This document shows positions 48,904-57,618 of a DNA stretch of 64,000 nt, piece by piece. The DNA lies in contig JAGBTQ010000022.1 in assembly GCA_017631275.1 (NCBI GenBank), positions 1 to 64,000 of the forward strand, given 5' to 3'. The notes under the pieces were generated by a model. That model did not search any database and was not told where the DNA came from. It worked only from the letters and a program-made list of their open reading frames with translations. Source of the DNA: Alistipes sp. GTDB lineage: Bacteria; Bacteroidota; Bacteroidia; Bacteroidales; Rikenellaceae. The stretch's first letter is position 1; the number at the start of each line of letters is the position of its first letter. The position numbers and the translations under genes are program-made.

Positions 48904-51654
48904 TTAGAACAAATCCAACTGTGCGGCAGTGAAGCCCTCGTCGCTCTCGCCCTTTTGGCTATAGTTTACCGTAGGGTCGGCCTTAATCTCGCCACCCATG
49001 ATATCGTCAGCATCAATCTCGTTGTCGAGCTCGGCACCGAGGTCTACATCCTCAGCACCCTCGTCTATATCCTCAGCTTCCTCAACTTCTGGCTCCTCAG
49101 GCACAATAAAGCGGAGTGTTGCCACCTCGTATGTTGTGATACGCTTACCCTTAGCTCTGTGGCTCTTGATGCCGATAAACTCATCGACATCGACCATCTC
49201 CGTTGGGCGACTCTCGTTCTGACCACCAAAGACCACCTCAAGGGTAGCTCCACTGCGATCGGTCATAGCCACAAAGCGCATTGGCGCACCCTCCTCCAAG
49301 AAGAACTGCGTCTTGTCGCTAAGCTCGAGCTGGAAGCGCTTCATATAGTAGTAGTTCTGCTCGCCATCGTAGTAGCATACCGAGTAGACTCTATTCTCGC
49401 GATAGCGCTCCACGCGAATGGTATCATCGGGGAAGTGCTGCTGGATGTCGTAGCCAGTGATGTAGTACTGATTCTTGGCTGTCCACACAACAATCTTATC
49501 GTCGCCCTTGAACTCGCCAAGGAGCATACCACGACCATCACTATTTAGGCGACGCACATCCTCGTCGTACCAGATATTCTGACCACCGAGCGTCGATGCA
49601 CCACGCTCCTTGAAGACAATCTTGTTAATCGAGTAGCGCGTAACGAGGTTACCCACACTCTGACGACCCTTGATGGCGAGTGTCGAGAGGTCGAGGTCGA
49701 TGATGCACTTCTTGAGGCGTGCACGTGGGCGCAAGTATATCTTGAGCACCTCAGCCTCGCCATTAGGATTTACCGACAAGTACAACAACTCGCTCTTTGG
49801 CGTGCCCTTCGTTAGGTCGTACTCCTTGTCGCGTGTCACAGACTTAATAGCACAACGCTTCATCATGATTGCGCCACCACGGCCATCACGATAGAGCATA
49901 TTGTAGATCGTGCGCTCGTCGTTACGCTTGTAGATGCCGATATAGTATATTCCCTTGTCGAAGAATGCCTTCTCCGAGATCTTTGTAATCTTGTAGCGAC
50001 CGTCCTTCAAGATGACAATCACATCGTCGAGGTTCGAGCAGTCGCAGACAAACTCCGAATCCTTCATGCTCTTGCCAAAGCCGAAGAAGCCCTCCTCACG
50101 ATCAACATAGAGCTTAGCATTCGACGATGCCACCTTCCATGCCTCGATGGTGTCGAACTCACGAATCTCGGTGCGGCGCTCCTTGCCCTCGCCATACTTA
50201 GCCTTGATGCGCTCGAAGTAGGCAATGGCATAGTCGGTGAGGTGGTCGATATCATACTTGGTCTGCTTTATATCCTTCTCAATCTGCTTAATCTCGTTAT
50301 CCGCCTTCTCGGAGTCGTAGCGCGAGATACGAATGAACTTAAGCTCGGTTAGGCGCTGCACATCCTCCAACGTAACCTCACGGCGTAGCTGCTTCTTGAA
50401 TGGCTCAAGACCCTTATCTACAGCCTCGTATGCCGCCTCACGTGTGCGACAGCCCTCGATAAGCTGGTAGAGCTTGTTCTCGATGAAGATGCGCTCGAGC
50501 GATGCAGCATGCCATGCCTCGTTAAGCTCGTCAAGCTTAATTTGTAGCTCCTTGCCAAGCAGCGCCTTGGTGTTATCTGTCGAGTGGCGCAAGATGTCGC
50601 TAACGCCCATAAACACAGGCTTGTTATCGACAATAACACACGAGTTTGGCGAGATAGATACCTCGCAGTCGGTGAAGGCGTACAACGCATCGATAGTCTT
50701 ATCCGACGACTCGTCAGCTGCCACCTGAATGATAATCTCAACCTTCTCGGCGGTGTTGTCATCAACCTTCTTAATCTTTATCTTACCCTTGTCGTTGGCC
50801 TTGATAATAGAGTCCTTGATAGACTCTGAGGTTGTTGTGTATGGTATTTCGGTGATTGCCAACGTGCGCTTGTCGATCTTCGAGATGCGAGCACGAACAC
50901 GCACTGAGCCACCACGCAAACCATCGTTATAGTTGCTTGCGTCCATGATACCTCCCGTCTGGAAGTCGGGCACAAGCTGAAACTCCTCGCCACGAAGATA
51001 GGCGATAGAGGCATTGATAAGCTCAACAAAGTTGTGAGGCAAAATCTTTGATGCAAGACCTACGGCAATACCATCAGCACCCTGCGCCAAGAGCAATGGG
51101 AACTTAACTGGCAAGGTCACGGGCTCCTCCTTACGACCGTCGTAAGCCAACATCCACTCGGTGGTCTTCTTGTTATAGACCACGTCGAGCGCAAACTTCG
51201 ACAAGCGAGCCTCGATATATCGGGCTGCCGCAGCCTCGTCACCCGTGAGGATGTTACCCCAGTTACCCTGCATGTCGATAAGCAAGCCCTTCTGACCGAG
51301 CTGCACCAAGGCATCTTTGATTGATGCATCACCATGAGGGTGGTACTGCATAGCCTGACCAACGACGTTAGCCACCTTGTTAAAGCGGCCGTCCTCAACG
51401 CACTTCATAGCATGGAGGATACGACGCTGCACGGGCTTAAGACCGTCAGCCAAGTGAGGCACAGCACGCTCAAGAATAACATACGAGGCGTAGTCCAAGA
51501 ACCAGTTCTTGTACATACCCGTAAGGCGACGCGAGTCATCCTCTATAGAGGTCAAAGCGCCATACTTGCCCTTAGGAGCATCATCGACAAGGTCAGCCTC
51601 CTGAGCCTCAACATCACGCTCCTCGTTCTCAATAATATCCTTATTCTCCTCCAT
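48904..51654 (-). CDS. parC: DNA topoisomerase IV subunit A (GyrA/ParC type)
   Basis: The 916-residue type IIA topoisomerase subunit has the breakage-reunion domain with HPHGDASIKDALV (about 110-122) and the active-site Tyr in AAARYIEARL. An exit-gate coiled coil (DNEIKQIEKDIKQTKYDID) and a C-terminal beta-pinwheel domain follow. A roughly 80-residue acidic tail rich in Glu and Asp ends the protein. Its ATG overlaps the parE TAA by one base, so the pair forms a coupled operon. Topoisomerase IV decatenates chromosomes; the ParC/ParE call rests on pairing and architecture, since gyrase subunits look similar. Confidence 0.92.
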   Translation of the reverse strand: MEENKDIIENEERDVEAQEADLVDDAPKGKYGALTSIEDDSRRLTGMYKNWFLDYASYVILERAVPHLADGLKPVQRRILHAMKCVEDGRFNKVANVVGQAMQYHPHGDASIKDALVQLGQKGLLIDMQGNWGNILTGDEAAAARYIEARLSKFALDVVYNKKTTEWMLAYDGRKEEPVTLPVKFPLLLAQGADGIAVGLASKILPHNFVELINASIAYLRGEEFQLVPDFQTGGIMDASNYNDGLRGGSVRVRARISKIDKRTLAITEIPYTTTSESIKDSIIKANDKGKIKIKKVDDNTAEKVEIIIQVAADESSDKTIDALYAFTDCEVSISPNSCVIVDNKPVFMGVSDILRHSTDNTKALLGKELQIKLDELNEAWHAASLERIFIENKLYQLIEGCRTREAAYEAVDKGLEPFKKQLRREVTLEDVQRLTELKFIRISRYDSEKADNEIKQIEKDIKQTKYDIDHLTDYAIAYFERIKAKYGEGKERRTEIREFDTIEAWKVASSNAKLYVDREEGFFGFGKSMKDSEFVCDCSNLDDVIVILKDGRYKITKISEKAFFDKGIYYIGIYKRNDERTIYNMLYRDGRGGAIMMKRCAIKSVTRDKEYDLTKGTPKSELLYLSVNPNGEAEVLKIYLRPRARLKKCIIDLDLSTLAIKGRQSVGNLVTRYSINKIVFKERGASTLGGQNIWYDEDVRRLNSDGRGMLLGEFKGDDKIVVWTAKNQYYITGYDIQQHFPDDTIRVERYRENRVYSVCYYDGEQNYYYMKRFQLELSDKTQFFLEEGAPMRFVAMTDRSGATLEVVFGGQNESRPTEMVDVDEFIGIKSHRAKGKRITTYEVATLRFIVPEEPEVEEAEDIDEGAEDVDLGAELDNEIDADDIMGGEIKADPTVNYSQKGESDEGFTAAQLDLF

Positions 51655-53528
51655 TAGTTAAACATTTTCAAGTTTTCGACAATATCCTCCTCGACACGTA
51701 GGTTGCCTACGATAAAGTCCTTTCTGTCGGGCGTATTCTTACCCATGTAGAAGTCCAACATATCTTGAATTGGGTCATCTTTGGTTAGGCGCACCTTGTC
51801 AAGACGCATGCCCTCGCCGATAAACTCCTTGAACTCCTGCGCCGAGATCTCACCAAGACCCTTGAAGCGGGTAATCTCAGCCTGAGCGCCACACTTCTTA
51901 ACTGCCACCTGACGCTCCTCGTCGGTATAGCAGTAGTGAGTCTCCTTCTTGTTACGCACACGGAACAGCGGAGTCTGCAAAATAAAGAGGTGGCCCAAGC
52001 GAATAACATCGGGGAAGAACTGCAAAAAGAACGAGGTCAATAGCAGACGGATATGCATTCCATCGACATCGGCATCGGTGGCGATAATAACCTTGTTGTA
52101 GCGCAAGTTATCCATATCCTCCTCGATGTTGAGCGCCGCCTGAAGCAGGTTGAACTCCTCATTCTCGTAGACCACACGTTTGGTTAGTCCGTGGCAGTTG
52201 AGTGGCTTACCACGTAGCGAGAATACCGCCTGGGTACGTGGGTCACGGCTCGATGTGATTGAGCCCGACGCTGAGTTACCCTCCGTGATAAATATCATCG
52301 TCTTGTCGGCCAAGTCCGACTTGTCGGTATAGTGAATCTTGCAGTCACGCAGCTTCTTGTTGTTGAGCGACACCTTCTTAGCTGCCTCGCGCGCCTTCTT
52401 CTGCACGCCCGAGATAGCCTTACGCTCCTTCTCGTTCTCAACAATCTTCTTCTGCAACATCTGAGCTGTCTCAGGGTGCTTATGCAGATAATTGTCGAGG
52501 TTGGTAGAGAGGAAGTCGCCAACAAACTGACGCATGGTCAAGCCCTCCTCCTTATCCTTCGAGCCGAGCTTAGTCTTTGTCTGCGACTCGAATATAGGGT
52601 CATCTACACGCACCGAGATAGCCGCAATAATCGAGGTGCGGATATCTGCGGGCTCGTAGTCCTTGCGATAGAACTCCTTGATAGTCTTAGCAATAGCCTC
52701 ACGGAATGCTGCCTGATGGGTACCACCCTGAGGCGTATATTGACCATTTACGAACGAGTAGTAAGCCTCGCCATAGCCATTGCCGTGGGTGATGACAATC
52801 TCGATATCCTCGCCCGAGATGTGCATAGGGGCATACAAAGGCTCGCTCGACAGGTTGTCGTTAACCAAATCGAGAAGACCATTTTTTGAGGTGTACGACT
52901 GGCCATTGAGCACTACGGTGAGTCCGAGGTTTAGGTAGGTGTAGTTCTTAACCATCTGCTCGACATACTCCATGTTGTAGGCATAGTCGCCAAAGACCTC
53001 ACGATCAACGACAAACTCAACATAGGTACCATTCTGCTCCGCAACACCACTTTCGGAGCGGTCGGTGAGCTCCAAGCCCTGCGAGAAGGTCACGGTGCGT
53101 GCCTCGCCCTGACGCACGGAGCGTGCGAGGAAGTGGCTCGAAAGCATGTTTACTGCCTTCACGCCGACACCATTCAGACCCACGGTCTTCTTAAATGCAT
53201 CGCCACCATACTTACCACCGGTGTTCATCTTGCTCACAGCATCTGACAATGCCTCCAAGGGAATACCACGACCGTAGTCGCGCACAGATACTTTGTCGCC
53301 CTCGATCTTAATCTCGATGCGCTTACCTGCGCCCATGATAAACTCGTCGATAGAGTTATCGACAACCTCCTTTAGAAGCACATATATACCATCATCAGCC
53401 TGAGTACCATCGCCAAGCTTGCCGATATACATACCGGGGCGTAGGCGGATATGCTCACGTGGCGAGAGTGTCACGATAGCATCTTTGCCATACTCTGCTG
53501 TTGGGTTAGTTAAATTGAGTTCTGCCAT
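51654..53528 (-). CDS. parE: DNA topoisomerase IV subunit B (ParE type)
   Basis: The 624-residue ATPase subunit has the GHKL domain with [28 protein letters not shown] and [11 protein letters not shown], the transducer domain, and the TOPRIM domain with TEGNSASGS and [14 protein letters not shown]. The C-terminus holds [16 protein letters not shown]. It is the shorter type IIA B subunit, without the large insertion of some gyrases. It is cotranscribed with parC and follows plsC by 50 bases. Confidence 0.94.
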   Translation of the reverse strand: MAELNLTNPTAEYGKDAIVTLSPREHIRLRPGMYIGKLGDGTQADDGIYVLLKEVVDNSIDEFIMGAGKRIEIKIEGDKVSVRDYGRGIPLEALSDAVSKMNTGGKYGGDAFKKTVGLNGVGVKAVNMLSSHFLARSVRQGEARTVTFSQGLELTDRSESGVAEQNGTYVEFVVDREVFGDYAYNMEYVEQMVKNYTYLNLGLTVVLNGQSYTSKNGLLDLVNDNLSSEPLYAPMHISGEDIEIVITHGNGYGEAYYSFVNGQYTPQGGTHQAAFREAIAKTIKEFYRKDYEPADIRTSIIAAISVRVDDPIFESQTKTKLGSKDKEEGLTMRQFVGDFLSTNLDNYLHKHPETAQMLQKKIVENEKERKAISGVQKKAREAAKKVSLNNKKLRDCKIHYTDKSDLADKTMIFITEGNSASGSITSSRDPRTQAVFSLRGKPLNCHGLTKRVVYENEEFNLLQAALNIEEDMDNLRYNKVIIATDADVDGMHIRLLLTSFFLQFFPDVIRLGHLFILQTPLFRVRNKKETHYCYTDEERQVAVKKCGAQAEITRFKGLGEISAQEFKEFIGEGMRLDKVRLTKDDPIQDMLDFYMGKNTPDRKDFIVGNLRVEEDIVENLKMFN

Positions 53529-53578
53529 AAACCGTTATAGATTGAAATCTAATCGTCTAAGTTGTCTAAAAGTCATCA

Positions 53579-54307
53579 TTAGTTCTGCTTGCGAATCTCT
53601 GCCAAAGCATTTACCATGCTGTCGTGCACCTCTGCCATAACCTCCTTAATAGGGCGCTCAACAACATCCTCTTTCGAGATTGGAGGCAAAATCTTGATTG
53701 TGATGCGATTGCTCCAGTTCATAAAGAAGCCCTTGCGGAAGACTCTGTCGGTGCCGTCCAAGACGATTGGAAGAATAGGCACCTCGGCATCCTTAGCAAG
53801 GATAAAGGCACCAGCCTTGAAGTTGTGAATCTCGCCATCCTTCGAGCGTGTGCCCTCAGGGAAGATAGCCACAGATGCCTCCTTTGCCAACCACTCCTTA
53901 CCGCGTGTGTGCACCAACTGCATAGCCTCCTTGGTGCTGGCGCGGTTGATAACGATGTCGCCATGCGCCAACAACAAACGGCCCACGATAGGCATGCGAT
54001 ATACCTCCTTCTTCGACACCCACTTAAACACGAGTGGAAGGTTGTAGATGCTCAAGATATCGACCATTGAGTTGTGGTTGAGCACCATTACATACGTGCC
54101 CTTAGGATCGAGGTTCTCGATACCCTCTACCTTGCGCTTCATCACAAGACCAAAGCCGAAGAATGAGTCGGTGAGCCACTTCGAGAGCTTATGCACCACA
54201 AAGCGCTTCTTGTCAAATGGATAGCACAATGGGAGAGCTATAAATGTCACGACATAAATCATCGAAGACCATGCAAATACAAAAATGTAAAATAGAAAAC
54301 TTAACAT
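53579..54307 (-). CDS. plsC: 1-acyl-glycerol-3-phosphate acyltransferase (PlsC family)
   Basis: The 242-residue enzyme has an N-terminal membrane helix (about 3-30), the catalytic HX4D motif at H78-D83 (NHNSMVD), and FPEGTRSKDG in the middle. It should add an acyl chain to lysophosphatidate in phospholipid synthesis, at the cytoplasmic face of the inner membrane. A related role on lyso-ornithine lipid cannot be excluded. A minus-strand TATCTTTG box lies at 54353-54346 upstream. Confidence 0.92.
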   Translation of the reverse strand: MLSFLFYIFVFAWSSMIYVVTFIALPLCYPFDKKRFVVHKLSKWLTDSFFGFGLVMKRKVEGIENLDPKGTYVMVLNHNSMVDILSIYNLPLVFKWVSKKEVYRMPIVGRLLLAHGDIVINRASTKEAMQLVHTRGKEWLAKEASVAIFPEGTRSKDGEIHNFKAGAFILAKDAEVPILPIVLDGTDRVFRKGFFMNWSNRITIKILPPISKEDVVERPIKEVMAEVHDSMVNALAEIRKQN

Positions 54308-54520
54308 AATAAACTTCGTTTAAATCGACTATATATTCAATTTTGCAAAGATACAAAAAAATTGGAAAAATATAAATAAAATTTCGACAAATTCCTCGAT
54401 TTTTTTCTACATCTACCCCACTGCCAAAAGCCCTATTTCGAAGCGCAAAACAACAACTCTCACTCAGCGCGCGTTATATACGTAGGTATCGAAAATTTTT
54501 CAAAAAAAGTTTGCTCAAAA

Positions 54521-54552
54521 TTTGGAATTACGGAATTATGCCTATATATTTG
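54521..54552 (+). promoter_or_regulatory. Upstream plus-strand promoter
   Basis: TTTG at 54521-54524 and TATATTTG at 54545-54552 with 20 bases between. It lies about 150 bases before the receptor gene. Confidence 0.6.
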
Positions 54553-54615
54553 CAGTGTATTAGTTATGTAGTACACTATAAAGCACATAATAAATCTCTC
54601 TTTTCCGCCGAAAAA

Positions 54616-54669
54616 TTTGGAAAATTCGAGGGGGGGGTAAATTTGTAGCGGGAAAAATTTATATCTTTG
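54616..54669 (+). promoter_or_regulatory. Receptor promoter with G8 tract in the spacer
   Basis: TTTG at 54616-54619 and TAAATTTG at 54638-54645 are 18 bases apart, and eight G residues (54630-54637) fill the end of that spacer. A second -7 box, TATCTTTG, is at 54662-54669, about 30 bases before the ATG. Confidence 0.6.
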
Positions 54670-54699
54670 TATTGGGGTGAACATAAAAAATTTTGCAAT

Positions 54700-57090
54700 A
54701 TGAGACGAGCAATCAACATTTTGGTTTTGGTAGTAGCGCTTCTAGGCGCAGTGGCATTCGAGGCGCAGGCACAAGTGAAGCTCAGCCTTAGCGGTCGTGT
54801 AGTATCAGATAGTGGCGAGGCAATTGCCTATGCCACAGTGGTGCTCACCACCGAGGGAAAGCAGGTGGCAGGAGGTGCAACAAACGCTAACGGCGAGTTC
54901 ACGCTCGCAGCACCCTCGGGCAGCTACCTCTTCTCGGCACGCTACATCGGCTACAATAGTATCGAGCGCGAGATTACGCTCGACAAAAATACCAACCTTG
55001 GCGACATAACTCTTACAACCGAGAGCACAAAGATTGACGAGGTGGTAGTTACTGCACAGCTCATACGTCGCGAGGCAGATAGGTTTGTGGTAGATGTTGC
55101 CAACTCACCCATGTCGATTGGCAAAGATGGCGAGGAGCTACTAAAGTCGTCGCCAGGAGTATGGATTCAGGACGATGCAATATCTATCAACGGCAACGCG
55201 GGCTCGAAGGTTTATATCAACGAGCGCGAGGTGAAGATGGAGAAGCAGCAGCTTATAGCCTACCTTCGTTCGTTGCGTGCCGACGACATCCAGCGCATAG
55301 AGGTAATACCTCAGTCGGGTGCCGACTACGACGCCTCGTCGTCGGGTGGAATTATCAAGATTACCACCAAGCGCCACCTCAATATGGGACTTATGGGCTC
55401 GGCATCCCTCGTGACACAGGCAACAAAGGGTATGTACAACGTAATGCCCTCAGTATCACTCAACTACACGCAAGGCAAAGTCAATGCATATGGTCGTGCG
55501 TGGGTGGGTACAAATGGTCAGAATTACATCACTGCGGAGCATACCGACTACTCAAATAGCACCATCATAGATGCCGAGTCGGAGCTTATGAACAAGGCAT
55601 TTTGGGGCGGTGCAAATGTGGGTGTTGTCTATGATATCAACGCTAAACACTCAGTGGGTGGCGAGCTTCAGTTTAACCACCACGGGGGCACTGGTCTAAC
55701 CGATACATGGACCGAGCGCGAGAACCTCGGCGTGATGACACGTAGCGAGGGTAAGTATAGAAATGAGTACACCAGCAACATGCTCACCGCAACGCTCAAC
55801 TACATCTACAAGCTCGACGATAGTGGCTCGACCATTAAGCTTATTGGCGACTATACACGTTCGTTCTACCCCAACACCAACGACTATGTAGACAACATCA
55901 TGGGGCGTGACTCGACCTATCGTGATGCCTCACGTAGCCTCTATCAGCTTGCTACAGCAACGCTCGCATTGGAGAAGGTAATCTCGCCAAAGGTAAACAT
56001 CAAGGCGGGCTTGAAATATACCTATAACGATAATAGCAACATTGCCAATTATGAGTACCTCGTAGGCGAGGAGTGGCTGCCAAACACCGAGAAGAGCTAC
56101 AACATTGGCTATACCGAGAATATTGGCGCAGCATACGCCATCGCCACAGCACGTCTGGGTCGTGTCAGCCTGGTTGGTGGACTACGTGGCGAGTACACTT
56201 CGTTTCGCTCGGCAGATGGTCTTGTAAACCAGAATTATTTTGACCTCTTCCCAAATGCAAACGTTTCGTACTCAATAACTAAGGACGGTGCCTACTCGCT
56301 CGTGGCGCAGTACTCACGCACCATCAGTCGACCATCATTCTGGGCGCTATCGCCCAACGAGACAAAGATCTCGGAGTATATGATACAGCGAGGCAACCCC
56401 AACCTAAAACCCTCGTACGACAACTCGTTATCGGTTACGGGCGTGCTTAAATATAAGTACACTATAACCCTCGGTATGAGCATTAAGCAGAATGCAATAC
56501 AGCAGGCGACACTCAAGGATAGCACCAACTCCGAGGTGTTGATTCTGCAACATATAAACTACCCTACTGCCTACAACTTCTACGCATCGGCAAACCTACC
56601 GTTCCAGTTTACAAAGTGGTGGTCGGCAAACTTCAACCTAATGGGTATGTACGTCGGACAACGCATCTACATCGACGAGCCTGTACGCCGCAACTTTATG
56701 GGCTTTGCCAGTGCACAGATGTCGTTCACACTACCTAAAAACTTCTTTATTGAACTTAGCGGCAGATATATGCACGGCTTGGTGGCGGGCAATACCCACA
56801 TGAGCGACATGGGTAATATGGACCTAAGAGTGAAGAAACGTCTGCTCAATAATAAGCTCACACTAACAGTTGGCGTAAACAACATTATCCCTACAACGCA
56901 GGATATCATCATCGAGGAGCCTACATTCAAGCGTGTTATGACTGTCGATCAGCCATGGATGCGCCCTATGTTCAACTTCTCGGTGTCGTATAACTTCAAC
57001 GCTGGCAAGCAGTTTAGAGCCAAGTCTGTCGAGAGCGGCTCAGCCGAGGACCGTGGCCGTCTTGGTGGTGGCGGCGGTAGCCAACAGTAA
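54700..57090 (+). CDS. TonB-dependent receptor-like outer-membrane protein
   Basis: From the ATG at 54700 the 796-residue protein has a signal peptide (1-24), a carboxypeptidase-regulatory-like domain (about 26-110), a plug domain (LLKSSPGVWIQDDAISINGN, VYINEREVKM) and a beta-barrel. The upstream ATG-like start at 54667 would fall inside the -7 box, so it is rejected. It belongs to the same broad barrel family as the receptor at 32024-34966. The C-terminus is Gly-rich (RGRLGGGGGSQQ). No SusD partner is present. The promoter spacer carries a G8 tract. Confidence 0.9.
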   Translation: MRRAINILVLVVALLGAVAFEAQAQVKLSLSGRVVSDSGEAIAYATVVLTTEGKQVAGGATNANGEFTLAAPSGSYLFSARYIGYNSIEREITLDKNTNLGDITLTTESTKIDEVVVTAQLIRREADRFVVDVANSPMSIGKDGEELLKSSPGVWIQDDAISINGNAGSKVYINEREVKMEKQQLIAYLRSLRADDIQRIEVIPQSGADYDASSSGGIIKITTKRHLNMGLMGSASLVTQATKGMYNVMPSVSLNYTQGKVNAYGRAWVGTNGQNYITAEHTDYSNSTIIDAESELMNKAFWGGANVGVVYDINAKHSVGGELQFNHHGGTGLTDTWTERENLGVMTRSEGKYRNEYTSNMLTATLNYIYKLDDSGSTIKLIGDYTRSFYPNTNDYVDNIMGRDSTYRDASRSLYQLATATLALEKVISPKVNIKAGLKYTYNDNSNIANYEYLVGEEWLPNTEKSYNIGYTENIGAAYAIATARLGRVSLVGGLRGEYTSFRSADGLVNQNYFDLFPNANVSYSITKDGAYSLVAQYSRTISRPSFWALSPNETKISEYMIQRGNPNLKPSYDNSLSVTGVLKYKYTITLGMSIKQNAIQQATLKDSTNSEVLILQHINYPTAYNFYASANLPFQFTKWWSANFNLMGMYVGQRIYIDEPVRRNFMGFASAQMSFTLPKNFFIELSGRYMHGLVAGNTHMSDMGNMDLRVKKRLLNNKLTLTVGVNNIIPTTQDIIIEEPTFKRVMTVDQPWMRPMFNFSVSYNFNAGKQFRAKSVESGSAEDRGRLGGGGGSQQ

Positions 57091-57096
57091 GAGGGA

Positions 57097-57358
57097 AAAA
57101 GGTGAGGTGTGCTTCGCACCGGGTCTATTTCGCACCGGGTCTATATTAAGTGTGGGTATTAAAATTAATACCCACACTTTTTAAGTTTAAGCAGAGCGCT
57201 ACGCTTGATGAGGACGATAGGAACGATAGGGACGATGGGGAAGATGGGGAAGATAGGGACGATAGGGAAAATAGGGAATTTAGGGAAGAGTATCACTAAT
57301 ATCCTTAAGTTCCCTAATCTCACTAAATTCACTAGTCAACCACCTCAATCAGCGCATT
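57097..57358. repeat. Composite intergenic repeat C6
   Basis: GGTGTGCTTCGCACCGGG at 57106-57123 is followed by CGCACCGGGTCTAT, the terminator palindrome at 57148-57183, and GATAGGGA/GATGGGGAA-type 9-bp repeats. The core AGAGTATCACTAA and CCCTAATCTCACTAAATTC lead into CCACCTCAATCAGCGC before the structured element. No gene is seen. Confidence 0.75.
57148..57183 (+). terminator. Receptor gene terminator, related to the array palindrome
   Basis: Arms AAGTGTGGGTATTAA and TTAATACCCACACTT around AA, followed by five T residues. The inner part matches the 22-bp palindrome of arrays A and B, so that palindrome can act as a terminator stem. Confidence 0.85.
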
Positions 57359-57489
57359 AATTTCTCGTCAGAAGGGTGCCGAGTGCTACACTCGGCAAAA
57401 ATCCCGACGATGGGCTGTACTAAAGCGTACTGCTCATTGTCGGGATTTTTTGTTAGGGGACGCAATCGACCCCTTATCACGAGAAATTT
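57359..57489 (-). repeat. Stop-codon-type structured element, copy 6
   Basis: The left half matches copies 1 and 3, but the central stem uses ATCCCGAC and GTCGGGAT in place of ATGCCACC and GGTGGCAT. Apex GTACTAAAGCGTAC is retained. It abuts copy 7 and not a gene. Confidence 0.85.
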
Positions 57490-57618
57490 TTGGTCAGAAG
57501 GTAGTAGATGTGGTCTATCTCAAAAGAATATCCCCCGGGATAGTACATAAAGTACAGCCCGGGGGATATTACTTTTATAGATAGGCCGCAGATGCTGCCT
57601 TATCACACGAAATTATTA
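57485..57618 (-). repeat. Stop-codon-abutting structured element, copy 7
   Basis: It follows copy 6 head to tail and shares AATTT at the join. The central stem is TATCCCCCGGG and CCCGGGGGATA with apex GTACATAAAGTAC; the small hairpin is AGATGTGG and CTATCT. The right end reaches the tsf stop codon. Confidence 0.83.

Larger units (their letters stand above)
54308..54699. other. AT-rich divergent promoter region
   Basis: No gene is seen. The stretch holds a minus-strand -7 box TATCTTTG (54353-54346) for the plsC-parE-parC run and at least two, possibly three, plus-strand promoters (54521-54552 and 54616-54669) toward the second receptor, with a small hairpin (AGTGTA and TACACT, 54554-54577) between them. 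Confidence 0.6.

Noticed and set aside
48742-49548. 268-codon plus-strand frame opposite aroK and parC
   Set aside because: It spans the gap of two real genes on the other strand and has no motif.
54667-54699. Upstream start of the second receptor
   Set aside because: It lies within the TATCTTTG box and precedes the signal peptide, which starts properly at 54700.
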